NCBI GenBank assembly: GCA_016210055.1
Contig: JACQUZ010000165.1
Coordinates: 1 to 44,655 of the forward strand
From: Deltaproteobacteria bacterium
GTDB lineage: Bacteria; Myxococcota_A; Polyangia; Haliangiales; SHYZ01
Length of the DNA stretch: 44,655 nt
Direction of reading: 5' to 3'
The notes below the pieces were generated by a model. That model saw only the letters and a list, made by a program, of their open reading frames with translations, had not been told where the DNA came from and did no database searches. Made by a program: the position numbers and the translations under genes. Each line of letters starts with the position of its first letter. Position 1 is the stretch's first letter. Positions 32,980 to 40,676 of the stretch are shown piece by piece.

Positions 32980-33965
32980 GCGGGCCGGTCATCACCGTCG
33001 AGAAGCTCTGCAAGGAGTACCGAAGCGGCGTACGGCTCAAGAAGATTCGGGCCGTGGTGAACGCGACATTTTCCGTGGGAGGGGGTGAGATCTTTGGATT
33101 TGTCGGGCCCAACGGTGCAGGAAAGACCACAACGATTCGGGCCCTGCTCGGCCTGATACGGCCCACTTCGGGCACGATTACCGTCCTCGGCGATCCCGTC
33201 CCGAGCCAAGCCGCGCGCATGCGGCTCGGTTTCTTGCCCGAGTCCCCGTATTTCTATGACTACCTTTCCGCCCGCGAGCTCCTCGACCTTGTCGGAAGCC
33301 TCTTCGGGCTCGGCCGCGCCGAAAGACGAAAGCGAGCCGGGGAACTCCTCGAGAAGGTGGGCCTGGGGCAGTCCGCAGACCGGCCGATGCGGAAGTACTC
33401 GAAAGGGATGTTGCAGCGAGCGGGTCTCGCCCAGGCGCTCATGAACGACCCAGAGCTCGTCATCCTCGACGAGCCCATGAGCGGCCTCGACCCGGTCGGA
33501 CGCAAGGAGGTGCGTGACCTGATGGTCGCCCTGCGCGACGCGGGCAAGACGGTCTTCTTCTCCACGCACATTTTGCCCGACGTGGAAGCCATTTGCGATC
33601 GCATCGCCATCATCTCGCACGGGACGGTGCACGACGTGGGGCCCGTAAGCCAGATCCTTCAGGCGACCCTTCTCGGGACGGATGTAGTTTTGTGGGTTCC
33701 CGAAGGAAGGTCTCTCGATGGCCTCGTGCCCAAGGCCGCCAGGGTTCGGCAGGCTGACAAGGAGATCTGTGTCTCGCTCCCTAGAGATGCGGACGTGGAA
33801 GCATTCCTCAAGGCTGCGTGCGACCTGGCCAAGGTCGTGTCGGTGACGCCCAGGCGAGAGTCTCTGGAGGACGTGTTTGTAAAGATGGCCGCCGTCCCGC
33901 ACGTTCGGTCGCAACCACATCCAATGGGCAAGATTCCGGGCGAAGAAAGGCGAAAAACCGGATGA
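32976..33965 (+). CDS. ABC transporter ATP-binding protein
   Basis: This 329-residue ABC-2-type nucleotide-binding subunit has Walker A GPNGAGKTTTIRALLGL, Q-loop region FLPESPYFYDYLSAREL, the ABC signature YSKGMLQRAGLAQAL (a degenerate LSGGQ, here YSKGM), Walker B LVILDEPMSGLDP and the switch histidine in STHILPDVE. The C-terminal 100 residues form the accessory domain common in this group. The ATG at 32976 overlaps the previous stop; the frame from 32916 is internal to it. The next gene is its permease. Confidence 0.94.
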   Translation: MSGPVITVEKLCKEYRSGVRLKKIRAVVNATFSVGGGEIFGFVGPNGAGKTTTIRALLGLIRPTSGTITVLGDPVPSQAARMRLGFLPESPYFYDYLSARELLDLVGSLFGLGRAERRKRAGELLEKVGLGQSADRPMRKYSKGMLQRAGLAQALMNDPELVILDEPMSGLDPVGRKEVRDLMVALRDAGKTVFFSTHILPDVEAICDRIAIISHGTVHDVGPVSQILQATLLGTDVVLWVPEGRSLDGLVPKAARVRQADKEICVSLPRDADVEAFLKAACDLAKVVSVTPRRESLEDVFVKMAAVPHVRSQPHPMGKIPGEERRKTG

Positions 33966-34774
33966 TCGGAAGAATCACGGCCATCGCGCTCAACACGTTC
34001 CGCGAGGCCATCCGCAACAAGGTCCTGTACGGAATCCTCGCGGTGGTGATCGGCGCGAACATGTTCGCATTGGTCCTCGGCGAGATGTCGCTCCACGAAG
34101 AAACGCGCGTGGCGCTCGACGTGGGTCTCGCCGGAGTCTCTTGGTTCGGCGTGTTTACCGCCATCGTGCTCGGGGTTTCCCTGCTCTATGGTGAGGTGCA
34201 AAAGAAGACGGTCCACAACATCTTATCGAAACCGATCCTTCGTCACGAGTTCGTCGTCGGGAAGTACTTCGGGATGGCGGTCACCCTCACGTTTCTTTGC
34301 GCCTGCTTTGCCATCGCCCTCGCGGGCCTCATCGCCATCTCGCAGCACATGAATCCCTACAAGGAGATAAGCTTCAACGCCACGGTGACCAAGGCCCTTT
34401 TCCTCGCGTATCTCCAGGTGCTCGTGGTCGCAGCGATCGCCATTTTCTTCTCGTCCTTCTCCGCCTCTCCGTTCCTTTCCGGCGTGTTTACGTTCGCGCT
34501 CTACTTCGTGGGCACCATTTCGACGGAGGTGCGCGTAGCCGTGCAAAACGCCAAGGATGCCTGGATCAGGCGCATGGGCGCGGCGCTCAAGCTCGTCCCC
34601 GACCTACAGGTGTTCACGATCTCGGGCGGCGAGGTGAATGGAACGCACGTCAGCGTGCATGGCCATTTCGTGAGCTGGGAATATGTGGGGACGGCCGGAG
34701 CATACGCCCTGGCCTGGATCGCGGTCTTGTTGCTCCTCGCGGCCCTCATTTTTCGTCGCAGGGACTTCGTATGA
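33962..34774 (+). CDS. ABC-2 type transporter permease
   Basis: This 270-residue membrane subunit has about six helices: an amphipathic start (ITAIALNTFREAIRNKVLYG), paired helices, a conserved EVQKKTVHNILSKPILRHEF loop, and a last helix followed by FRRRDFV. It pairs with the ATPase encoded upstream (4-nt overlap). The substrate is not evident. Its linkage to sugar-nucleotide genes would fit export of a glycoconjugate, but the sequence is not obviously of the Wzm polysaccharide type. Confidence 0.88.
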   Translation: MIGRITAIALNTFREAIRNKVLYGILAVVIGANMFALVLGEMSLHEETRVALDVGLAGVSWFGVFTAIVLGVSLLYGEVQKKTVHNILSKPILRHEFVVGKYFGMAVTLTFLCACFAIALAGLIAISQHMNPYKEISFNATVTKALFLAYLQVLVVAAIAIFFSSFSASPFLSGVFTFALYFVGTISTEVRVAVQNAKDAWIRRMGAALKLVPDLQVFTISGGEVNGTHVSVHGHFVSWEYVGTAGAYALAWIAVLLLLAALIFRRRDFV

Positions 34775-35409
34775 GGAGGTGGCTCTTTGGCCTGCTCGCG
34801 GTCGTCTTTTGCCTGGGCGTTATCCTCACTCGTGTCTTCTGGGACGGGCGGAAGGCGCTTGCGGCAGGGGAAGCGGCGCTCGCCCGTGATGACACCCACG
34901 AGGCCATCGCCTCGTTCCGGCGCGCGGCCAGGTGGTACGCGCCCCTCGCACCCCACGTGACGCGCGCCTACGAGAGGCTCGAGAGCGTCGCCCGGAATGC
35001 AGAGAAAACCGGGGACAGCCGGTTGGCCCTTGAGGCATGGCAGGCCATCCGCTCGTCGGTTATGGCCACTCGATCGACCTACGTGCCATTTCCAGACAAG
35101 CTCACGGCGGCCAATGAGCGCATCGCCGCGCTCATGGCGAGGCTCGAGGGGGAAAACGCCGATCCCGGAAAGTCAGAGGCGGAGCGGAAGGCGTGGCACC
35201 TCGATCTCTTGTCGAGGGACGAGGCCCCCAAGGTAGGTTGGTCTCTCGTGGCGATCTTGGGCCTTTGCGCCTGGGTTGGAGGCGGGTTCTTCTTTGCCTG
35301 GCGTGGCATCTCCGACCAAGACAGGCTCGTCCCTCGTGCCGCGTCTCACGCCGGAATCGTCATCGTCCTGGGGCTCATTGCGTGGGTGTTGGGCCTGTAC
35401 AAGGCTTAG
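34771..35409 (+). CDS. small two- or three-helix membrane protein of the ABC operon
   Basis: This 212-residue protein has an N-terminal helix (WLFGLLAVVFCLGVILT), a helical extracytoplasmic-looking domain of about 110 residues (ALAAGEAALARDDTHEAIAS, FRRAARWYAPLAPHVTRAYE) that resembles a single TPR-like repeat pair, then two C-terminal helices (VGWSLVAILGLCAWVGGGFF; ASHAGIVIVLGLIAWVLGLY). I recognise no family. Its ATG overlaps the permease stop (ATGA), so it is probably an accessory part of that transporter. Confidence 0.75.
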   Translation: MRRWLFGLLAVVFCLGVILTRVFWDGRKALAAGEAALARDDTHEAIASFRRAARWYAPLAPHVTRAYERLESVARNAEKTGDSRLALEAWQAIRSSVMATRSTYVPFPDKLTAANERIAALMARLEGENADPGKSEAERKAWHLDLLSRDEAPKVGWSLVAILGLCAWVGGGFFFAWRGISDQDRLVPRAASHAGIVIVLGLIAWVLGLYKA

Positions 35410-35667
35410 GCCCCGCGCAGCCGGCGACCTAAAACGTCGCCGCCTGTCGCCGATCCCTGTGTTCGCTTGGATGAGGGGCAATACGGCAAGGAGGTCACCG
35501 AAATCGACTTCCAAAGCGTGACGAGCCCTGGGGTGCGAGGGCTGAACGACAACTGCCAGGTGGCTTTTGTCGCGCACCATCCGGATGGCACATCGTCTCT
35601 ATGGATGTTCGTCCCTTTCGTCCTTCTTTCGTGCCTTGTGATGAGGAAATTGGGGGGTAGGTCCTAG
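35410..35667 (+). pseudogene. decayed reading frame, remnant of an extracellular-type protein
   Basis: The frame continues open after the TAG at 35407-35409 down to a TAG at 35665-35667. It contains YGKEVTEIDFQSVTSPGVRG, LNDNCQVAFVAHHPDGTSSL, WMF and a hydrophobic C-terminal stretch (VPFVLLSCLVMRKL). The LND-x-x-QVAFVA...DGTSSL pattern resembles repeats of secreted beta-propeller-like proteins (DUF7453 type), but no start, ribosome-binding site or full domain is present. The likely meaning is a truncated 3' remnant; a real short gene starting at TTG 35467 is less likely. Confidence 0.35.
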
Positions 35668-35677
35668 CGTTGGGCTT

Positions 35678-35697
35678 CCGCCGATAATCATCGGCGG
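35678..35697 (+). other. perfect 8-bp hairpin overlapping the repeat
   Basis: CCGCCGAT-AATC-ATCGGCGG is a perfect stem-loop whose right arm runs into the 29-bp repeat at 35692. No T-run follows, so it is not a normal terminator. It could fold as part of a small RNA or be a footprint of a mobile repeat. Confidence 0.45.
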
Positions 35698-35720
35698 GCA
35701 GCAGAAGCTCGGAAAGCTCC
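35692..35720 (+). repeat. 29-bp direct repeat, copy 2
   Basis: These bases are identical to 6-34. This copy lies in the roughly 500-bp gene-poor stretch between the ABC operon and the cyclic-nucleotide-binding gene. Apart from the remnant frame, hairpin and this repeat, I see nothing definable in 35721-35870. Confidence 0.7.
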
Positions 35721-35908
35721 CCTTGCCCTAATACTTGTTCTCCCCCAAAAGAGCCTGTACGCTTTCGGCGGGCGCTCATGTCATGCGCGAAATGTCATCT
35801 TGGGGTTGATCCCAGGCCCCCGGGCAGTGCAACGCGGCAGAGATCTTCAAGATGCTCGAGACAAGCCTACCAATTGCGACCCGCAGTGAGTGGTATAGGG
35901 AGAAATGG

Positions 35909-36478
35909 ATGCTGACGGCCGCAGAGACAGAGTTCCTCCAGAGAGTCGGCATCTTCGCCGCCATCCCCCCGGCGGGCATGGCACGCTTGGGCGCGCTCGC
36001 ACGGCGGGTCGATATCGCGGGGCCGTCACTCGTTTTTGCAGAGGGTGAGCCCGCCCAGGAGATGGTCGTCGTCTTGAAAGGGATGCTGGAAGTACGCAAG
36101 CGAGGCCGGTCGGGCTCTGAAACGAGGATTGCGGTGCTCCGGCCGGGCGACATCGCAGGTGAGATGTCGCTGATTGACATCCAGCCGAGATCCGCGGCCG
36201 TGAGATCCCTTGGTACTGCCTCGCTCGTGGTGCTGACCCATGCGGACCTGGCCCAGTTCTATCGCGAAGACCCAAGTTCCTACGCCATGCTCGTTCTAAA
36301 CATCGCGCGTGAAATTAGCCGTAGGCTGCGCCGGGTCGATGCCCTCCTGGCAGACATCCTCGTGGGCGTGCAGGATCTTTGGGCTGGCGCCATGGCCGAG
36401 GCTGCCGGTACCGGTACTGGAAGAACGGGAGGCGGGTCGTCGGGCCCCGCGTCATCAGGGGGAGGCAGCGTGCCGTGA
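35909..36478 (+). CDS. cyclic nucleotide-binding domain protein (Crp-like, no HTH)
   Basis: The cNMP-binding beta-roll is clear: FLQRVGIFAAIPPAGMARLG, LVFAEGEPAQEMVVVLKGML, the phosphate-binding cassette RPGDIAGEMSLIDIQPRSAA, and LVVLTHADLAQFYREDPSSY with the following helix. The cassette has the G-E-x-S-L core but an Ile where many cAMP binders vary. There is no DNA-binding domain; a Gly/Ser-rich tail ends the protein. The start at 35909 (189 residues) has GGGAG 6 nt upstream and TGG-TATAGG (35891-35899) as an extended -10. An ATG at 35852 would add 19 residues. Its stop overlaps the acetyltransferase GTG by 4 nt. Confidence 0.85.
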   Translation: MLTAAETEFLQRVGIFAAIPPAGMARLGALARRVDIAGPSLVFAEGEPAQEMVVVLKGMLEVRKRGRSGSETRIAVLRPGDIAGEMSLIDIQPRSAAVRSLGTASLVVLTHADLAQFYREDPSSYAMLVLNIAREISRRLRRVDALLADILVGVQDLWAGAMAEAAGTGTGRTGGGSSGPASSGGGSVP

Positions 36479-37338
36479 ATGTTCGTGCCGTTCGCAAGGC
36501 GGATCTCGAGCGAGCGGGCGAAGTCCTGTTCGAGGCGATGGGCCGCGATGCACGGGTAGGGCTCGTGACTTGTCCATGGTCTTCGCCACGGGAGGCCCAG
36601 GACCTCGTCGCGCACTATCTTGCCGAGGAACCGGATGGCGCGGCGTGCCTGGAGCAGAACGGCCGCCTGATGGGCGTTGGCTTTGCACGCAGAAGAGGGG
36701 AGATCGTGGTGCTCGGTCCGATTGCAGCGGCCGAGCCCGGAAAGGGGATCGGCAGCGCCATATTGTCCGAGCTCATCTCGACCGCTGACGGGTGGGGCAG
36801 TGCGTCCATTCGTCTCCACCTGGACGCGCGCAACCCGAGCGTCCTGGCGCTCTTTGCGGGCAAGGGGTTCTCCGTCGTGGACAGCGCGGCGCGCGTGGAG
36901 CGCCCGATCGCGGCACCGCCGCGCCTTGATGCCGCACGCGGGCTTGAAATAACGCCGTTCCGTCCGCAGGACATTGGGGAGCTCATGGTGCTAGACGCAC
37001 GGCTGACAGGGCTCGAACGGCCTGGCGACATCAGCCAGGTCGTCCGGCTCGTGGCGAGACGTCGGGGAAGCATTGCCGGATACCTGGGCGCGGCGGGTGG
37101 TCTCTTGGGCCCAGCGCTGGCACTGGACGTTGCGGACCTGGGCGCCCTCGTGGCACGAGCACTCGTTGACTGCAAAGAAACGGCCGTCGCTCGCATGTCG
37201 ATGGCCGCACCCACCCTTCCACTGGCGCTGCTCGCCCTGGGCTTTCGCATGGTGGGGCTGGGCTTGGTCATGTCGCGCGGGGTCATGCCCCCGGCTCGCC
37301 CGCCACAGCTTTACTGCATGTTTCCTGAGGTGCTATAG
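36475..37338 (+). CDS. GNAT family N-acetyltransferase, tandem domains
   Basis: The start is a GTG overlapping the previous stop (GTGA), giving 287 residues. The first GNAT domain is complete: VRAVRKADLERAGEVLFEAM, GARRRGEIVVLGPIAAAEPG with the acetyl-CoA loop PGKGIGSAILSEL, and LHLDARNPSVLALFAGKGFS. The second half (LEITPFRPQDIGELMVLDAR; LALLALGFRMVGLGLVMSRG) is a degenerate second copy without a clear acetyl-CoA loop. This two-domain form is common; the substrate is unknown. It is probably cotranscribed with the cyclic-nucleotide-binding gene. Confidence 0.88.
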   Translation: MNVRAVRKADLERAGEVLFEAMGRDARVGLVTCPWSSPREAQDLVAHYLAEEPDGAACLEQNGRLMGVGFARRRGEIVVLGPIAAAEPGKGIGSAILSELISTADGWGSASIRLHLDARNPSVLALFAGKGFSVVDSAARVERPIAAPPRLDAARGLEITPFRPQDIGELMVLDARLTGLERPGDISQVVRLVARRRGSIAGYLGAAGGLLGPALALDVADLGALVARALVDCKETAVARMSMAAPTLPLALLALGFRMVGLGLVMSRGVMPPARPPQLYCMFPEVL

Positions 37339-37367
37339 GGGAGATAGGCCAGACCGCCTGCTTGCGA

Positions 37368-39701
37368 ATGGAAGTCCGCTGCGAAAAATGCCAAGCCGAG
37401 CATGAGCTTGACGACGCGAAGGTGACCGAGGCGGGCGTCACGGTCAAGTGCGCGGCGTGTGGCCACTTGTTCAAGGTGCGTCGTGCCGGGTCGCGGGTAG
37501 GACCCATGCCGACCGCTCCAGGGCTGGGAAAGACCATGCTCGGCACCGCGGTTTCTCCCGTGACGAGCAAGGGCAGCACGGCGCACGCTGTTCTGCCGCT
37601 AGACGGAGCGAACGAGCGCCAGTGGATGATTCGCACGCCAACCGGCGAGATTCGGCACTTCCGCGAGCTCACGACCCTGCAGCAGTGGATCGTCGAGCGA
37701 AAAATCAATCGGAATTGTGAGATCTCCCGTACCGGGGAGACGTGGAAGCGCTTGGGGGAGGTGGCGGAGCTGGCGTCGTTTTTCCTCGTGGTGGACCAAG
37801 CCGAGGCCGCGGTGCGTGCGGCGGTAGCCGCGTCCGACTCGGGACGAATCCCTGCGCCCATGCCTTTTCCTCCGTCTAGGTCGGCCCCGATCTCGAGCAC
37901 GCTCGGAGCGGTGGGCATGCGACAGCCGCCGCCTCGAGCTCCGGACCTTCCGGCGATAGCGGCCCATGTTCCGACCGGAGTACCCCAGCCAATAGCGGCT
38001 GAGCCCTCGGGGCCCAAGGGCAGTCTCTTGGGAGGTTCGGTGACGGAAGCCGCATGGGCCGCGGGGGGAGATGCGGTCCGTCGCACTCGGGCACACATGG
38101 AGTCGCAAGAGATCGGGAATGCCGCCGCCGACGTCGCCAACTTGATGCCCAAGCATTCCGGGGACGACGTTTCGGTCCTCGACGAGTCGGATCTGCTCGA
38201 GGAGGAGCCCAAGCGCAGGCCGAAGGGGTTGCTCTACGCGGCTTGGGCGCTCCTGCTCCTCGGCGGCGGCGGAGCCGGTGCGTTTTTCGCGCTCTCTGGG
38301 GGCCCCAAGGCAACGAATGGCGGCGACCGTCCGTCGCAACAGGTGAACAACCCTGACCAGGCGACGGCCCTCGCGGCGACCCAGGTGGTCCCCTCCACAA
38401 AGGCGCAGGCCCCGGCACCGGAATCGCTGAAAAGCCCAGCTCCTGCCAATACCGCGGTCGTCTCCACCTACGACGAGGGACTCGCGAAGTTCTACGAGGA
38501 CACTGACCAAGGCTATGCCCAAGCCGAGCAGGCGTTGGAAAAAGCCCGCGTTGCGGACCCCGAGCAGGACGCCCGGGTGCTTGCGGCCATGGCGCTCGTG
38601 AACTCCTCATGGGCACAGTACCTCGTAGACGATGCGAAGGAGGCCGAGAAGCAAGACAAGCGGCTTGCCGAGCAGCTCGCCAAGGAAGCCGCACGCAAGC
38701 TCCAGCGGGCCGAGAAGTTCGCACAAGACGCCATCGCCCGGGGGCCGAAGAATCTCGACGCGTTGGTGGCCATGGCCGATGTGCGGCGCCAGAAGAAGGG
38801 TGGAAAGGCCGAGATCGAGAAGCTTCTCACGGGCGCTGCGGAGCACCCCGAAACTCCCTACGTGCGGGGGATGTTTCTCCTTCGCGAAGGCAAGAAGGCA
38901 GACGCGATCACCATGTTGAGCAGTGCCGCCGCCACGTTCAAGGCACGGACGGGAAAGGAACACCTGCGGGCACGGGTTCGCCTCGCACACCTCGACTTGG
39001 AGGAAAAACGCTTCGAAGAGGCGCGCCGGAGCGTGGAGCTCGTTCTCGTAGTGCAAAAAGACCACGGGCGGGCCAGAGCCCTTGCGCGGGCCATGACCAG
39101 GCTCACCGGTCAGAATGTCGCCGGCGAGGTTCCGGACACCGCGGATGATTCGCTCGCCGGTGACTACGACTCACTCGTGAAGAAGGGGAACCGGCTCGCG
39201 GAAAATGGCCGTTGCCGCGATGCGGTCAAGGTCTACGAAAAAGCCCTCGAGGACCGCCCCGGGGGCGTGGATGGACTTACTGGCCTGGGCTATTGCCACC
39301 TGGACGCCGGGGAGCATTCTGCCGCTCAGGCCAAGTTCCGTGCCGCCATCGGCATCTCGCCTCGTTTCGGAGATGCTCTCATTGGAATGGCGGAGACCTA
39401 TCGATTCCAAGGACAAAAAGAGCAGGCCTTGGACTACTACCGAAAATACTTGGATACAAATCCCGCGGGGCCCAAGGCAGGCCTGGCGCGAAGATACGTG
39501 CAGGAGCTGTCTCCCGAGGACTCGGAGCAGGCAGCTCCGTCACCGCCAGGTGGATCTCCGTCCACGCCACCGCCAGGTACTGGAAATCCCCAGGACCCGC
39601 CCCGCGAAACGCCCAGCGAGCCCGCGCCTCCACCCTCCTCGCCAGAGGAGAAGCCCACGCAGGCTCCTAGTGAGTCCCAGGAGGGAGTTGCCACCCCATG
39701 A
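37368..39701 (+). CDS. zinc-ribbon / GYF-like / TM / TPR protein
   Basis: This 777-residue multidomain protein starts with an MJ0042-type zinc ribbon (Cys5, Cys8, Cys28, Cys31). A GYF_2-like domain follows (QWMIRTPTGEIRHFRELTTL to GETWKRLGEV, about 85-135), then a Pro-rich linker and one membrane helix (LLYAAWALLLLGGGGAGAFF, about 288-309). The rest is a long TPR region (about 375-710) and a Pro/Ser/Glu-rich tail. The N-terminus would be cytoplasmic and the TPRs periplasmic. This order recalls the myxobacterial motility protein GltJ, though the C-terminal part differs. The ATG at 37368 fits the zinc ribbon; the TTG at 37362 is rejected. TTACTG-N17-TATAGG inside the preceding gene's end could be its promoter. 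Confidence 0.85.
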   Translation: MEVRCEKCQAEHELDDAKVTEAGVTVKCAACGHLFKVRRAGSRVGPMPTAPGLGKTMLGTAVSPVTSKGSTAHAVLPLDGANERQWMIRTPTGEIRHFRELTTLQQWIVERKINRNCEISRTGETWKRLGEVAELASFFLVVDQAEAAVRAAVAASDSGRIPAPMPFPPSRSAPISSTLGAVGMRQPPPRAPDLPAIAAHVPTGVPQPIAAEPSGPKGSLLGGSVTEAAWAAGGDAVRRTRAHMESQEIGNAAADVANLMPKHSGDDVSVLDESDLLEEEPKRRPKGLLYAAWALLLLGGGGAGAFFALSGGPKATNGGDRPSQQVNNPDQATALAATQVVPSTKAQAPAPESLKSPAPANTAVVSTYDEGLAKFYEDTDQGYAQAEQALEKARVADPEQDARVLAAMALVNSSWAQYLVDDAKEAEKQDKRLAEQLAKEAARKLQRAEKFAQDAIARGPKNLDALVAMADVRRQKKGGKAEIEKLLTGAAEHPETPYVRGMFLLREGKKADAITMLSSAAATFKARTGKEHLRARVRLAHLDLEEKRFEEARRSVELVLVVQKDHGRARALARAMTRLTGQNVAGEVPDTADDSLAGDYDSLVKKGNRLAENGRCRDAVKVYEKALEDRPGGVDGLTGLGYCHLDAGEHSAAQAKFRAAIGISPRFGDALIGMAETYRFQGQKEQALDYYRKYLDTNPAGPKAGLARRYVQELSPEDSEQAAPSPPGGSPSTPPPGTGNPQDPPRETPSEPAPPPSSPEEKPTQAPSESQEGVATP

Positions 39702-40009
39702 GCCTCAAGAAGCCCAGTGAGACCGAAGAAGAGTACTTCGCCCGCATCAATGCCGAGAAACAGCGCAAGCTTGCCCACGACAAGGGAAAAAGCATGGTCA
39801 CCGAGGAGCGTGAGCAGCTCAAGCGCCTGCACTTCATGCATTGCCCAAAGTGCGGCATGGAGCTCCAGGCCGTGTCGTTTCGCGGCATCCAAATTGACAA
39901 GTGCTATTACTGCAACGGCACGTGGCTTGACGAAGGAGAGCTCGAGCACCTGGCCGGAAAGGAACCGGGGTTCCTGCAGTCCATTATCGGGGTCTTCAAG
40001 GGGGACTGA
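39698..40009 (+). CDS. TFIIB-type zinc-ribbon protein
   Basis: This 103-residue protein has a charged N-terminal helix (EEEYFARINAEKQRKLAHDK) and a zf-TFIIB ribbon: MHCPKCGMEL, then KCYYCNGTWLDEGELEHLAG, with two Cys pairs binding zinc. This family is widespread in Myxococcota and of unknown role. The ATG overlaps the stop of the zinc-ribbon/GYF/TPR gene by 4 nt, so the two are coupled. The 3' end overlaps the convergent HAD gene by 14 nt. Confidence 0.88.
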   Translation: MSLKKPSETEEEYFARINAEKQRKLAHDKGKSMVTEEREQLKRLHFMHCPKCGMELQAVSFRGIQIDKCYYCNGTWLDEGELEHLAGKEPGFLQSIIGVFKGD

Positions 40010-40676
40010 TCTTCGCCAGCCACCCCGGGAACTCCTCGAGCGTCTCCATCACCACATCTGCGCCGCAAGTCCGCAAGGTAGATAGCGAGTGTGAGCCCGT
40101 GGCCACGGCGATGGCGGTTGCGCCGCAGCCGTGGGCTGCATCGACGTCGCGGGGCGTGTCGCCGACGACGAACACGTCCCGCGGTGAAACCCGTCGCCCT
40201 GCGTACGCCTCTCCGCGCGCGATGGCACGCGCCACGAGCTCACGACGGTCCGTGGAGTCGGACGCGAAGCCCCCGAACGGGAACCTATGCCAAAGGCCAC
40301 CGCGTTCAAGCTTGATCCGCGCGCCCTGTTCGAGATTTCCGGTCGCCAACCCCACGGGGAGGTTCTGGCCCTCCAGGAGATTGAGCGCCGTTAAGGCACC
40401 CGGCATGATTCGATAGCGGTCGGCGCGGAGAACCTCCGTCTCGAGGTGCCGGAGATAGGCGCCGAGCACCCGGTCGGACTCCTCGCTCGAAGGCGCACGT
40501 CCGAGCCGCGCCGCAAAGACCTCCAGCACGATGAGCGGGTCAGTCTTGCCGTCGGGCGCAATGCCATCCATCGCCCTCTCGATTCCCAGGAGCTCGTGGA
40601 ATGCACGGTCTAGGGCCCGGGCTCCCGCACCTCCGGTCAGGACCAGGGTCCCGTCAATGTCAAACAGGAACATCAT
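39996..40676 (-). CDS. HAD superfamily hydrolase (phosphoglycolate phosphatase-like)
   Basis: This 226-residue HAD phosphatase has motif I LFDIDGTLV (nucleophile Asp6 or 7), motif II GLATGN, a lysine region ARIKLERGGLWHRFPFGGFA, and motif IV FVVGDTPRDVDAA. The helical cap between motifs I and II is the small C1 type seen in Gph/PGP relatives. It probably cleaves a small phosphate ester in the cytoplasm; the substrate is uncertain. Its start lies inside the 3' end of the upstream gene (17-nt overlap), so translation is likely coupled. Confidence 0.88.
   Translation of the reverse strand: MMFLFDIDGTLVLTGGAGARALDRAFHELLGIERAMDGIAPDGKTDPLIVLEVFAARLGRAPSSEESDRVLGAYLRHLETEVLRADRYRIMPGALTALNLLEGQNLPVGLATGNLEQGARIKLERGGLWHRFPFGGFASDSTDRRELVARAIARGEAYAGRRVSPRDVFVVGDTPRDVDAAHGCGATAIAVATGSHSLSTLRTCGADVVMETLEEFPGWLAKISPP

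Noticed and set aside
32634..33920. Open frame of 428 codons on the minus strand
   Set aside because: It is antisense to the aminotransferase and ABC ATPase genes and has no motif of its own.
35680..35687. GCCGATAA, a perfect sigma-28 -10 element
   Set aside because: No TAAA lies 14-16 bp upstream, and the octamer is part of the palindromic hairpin at 35678-35697.
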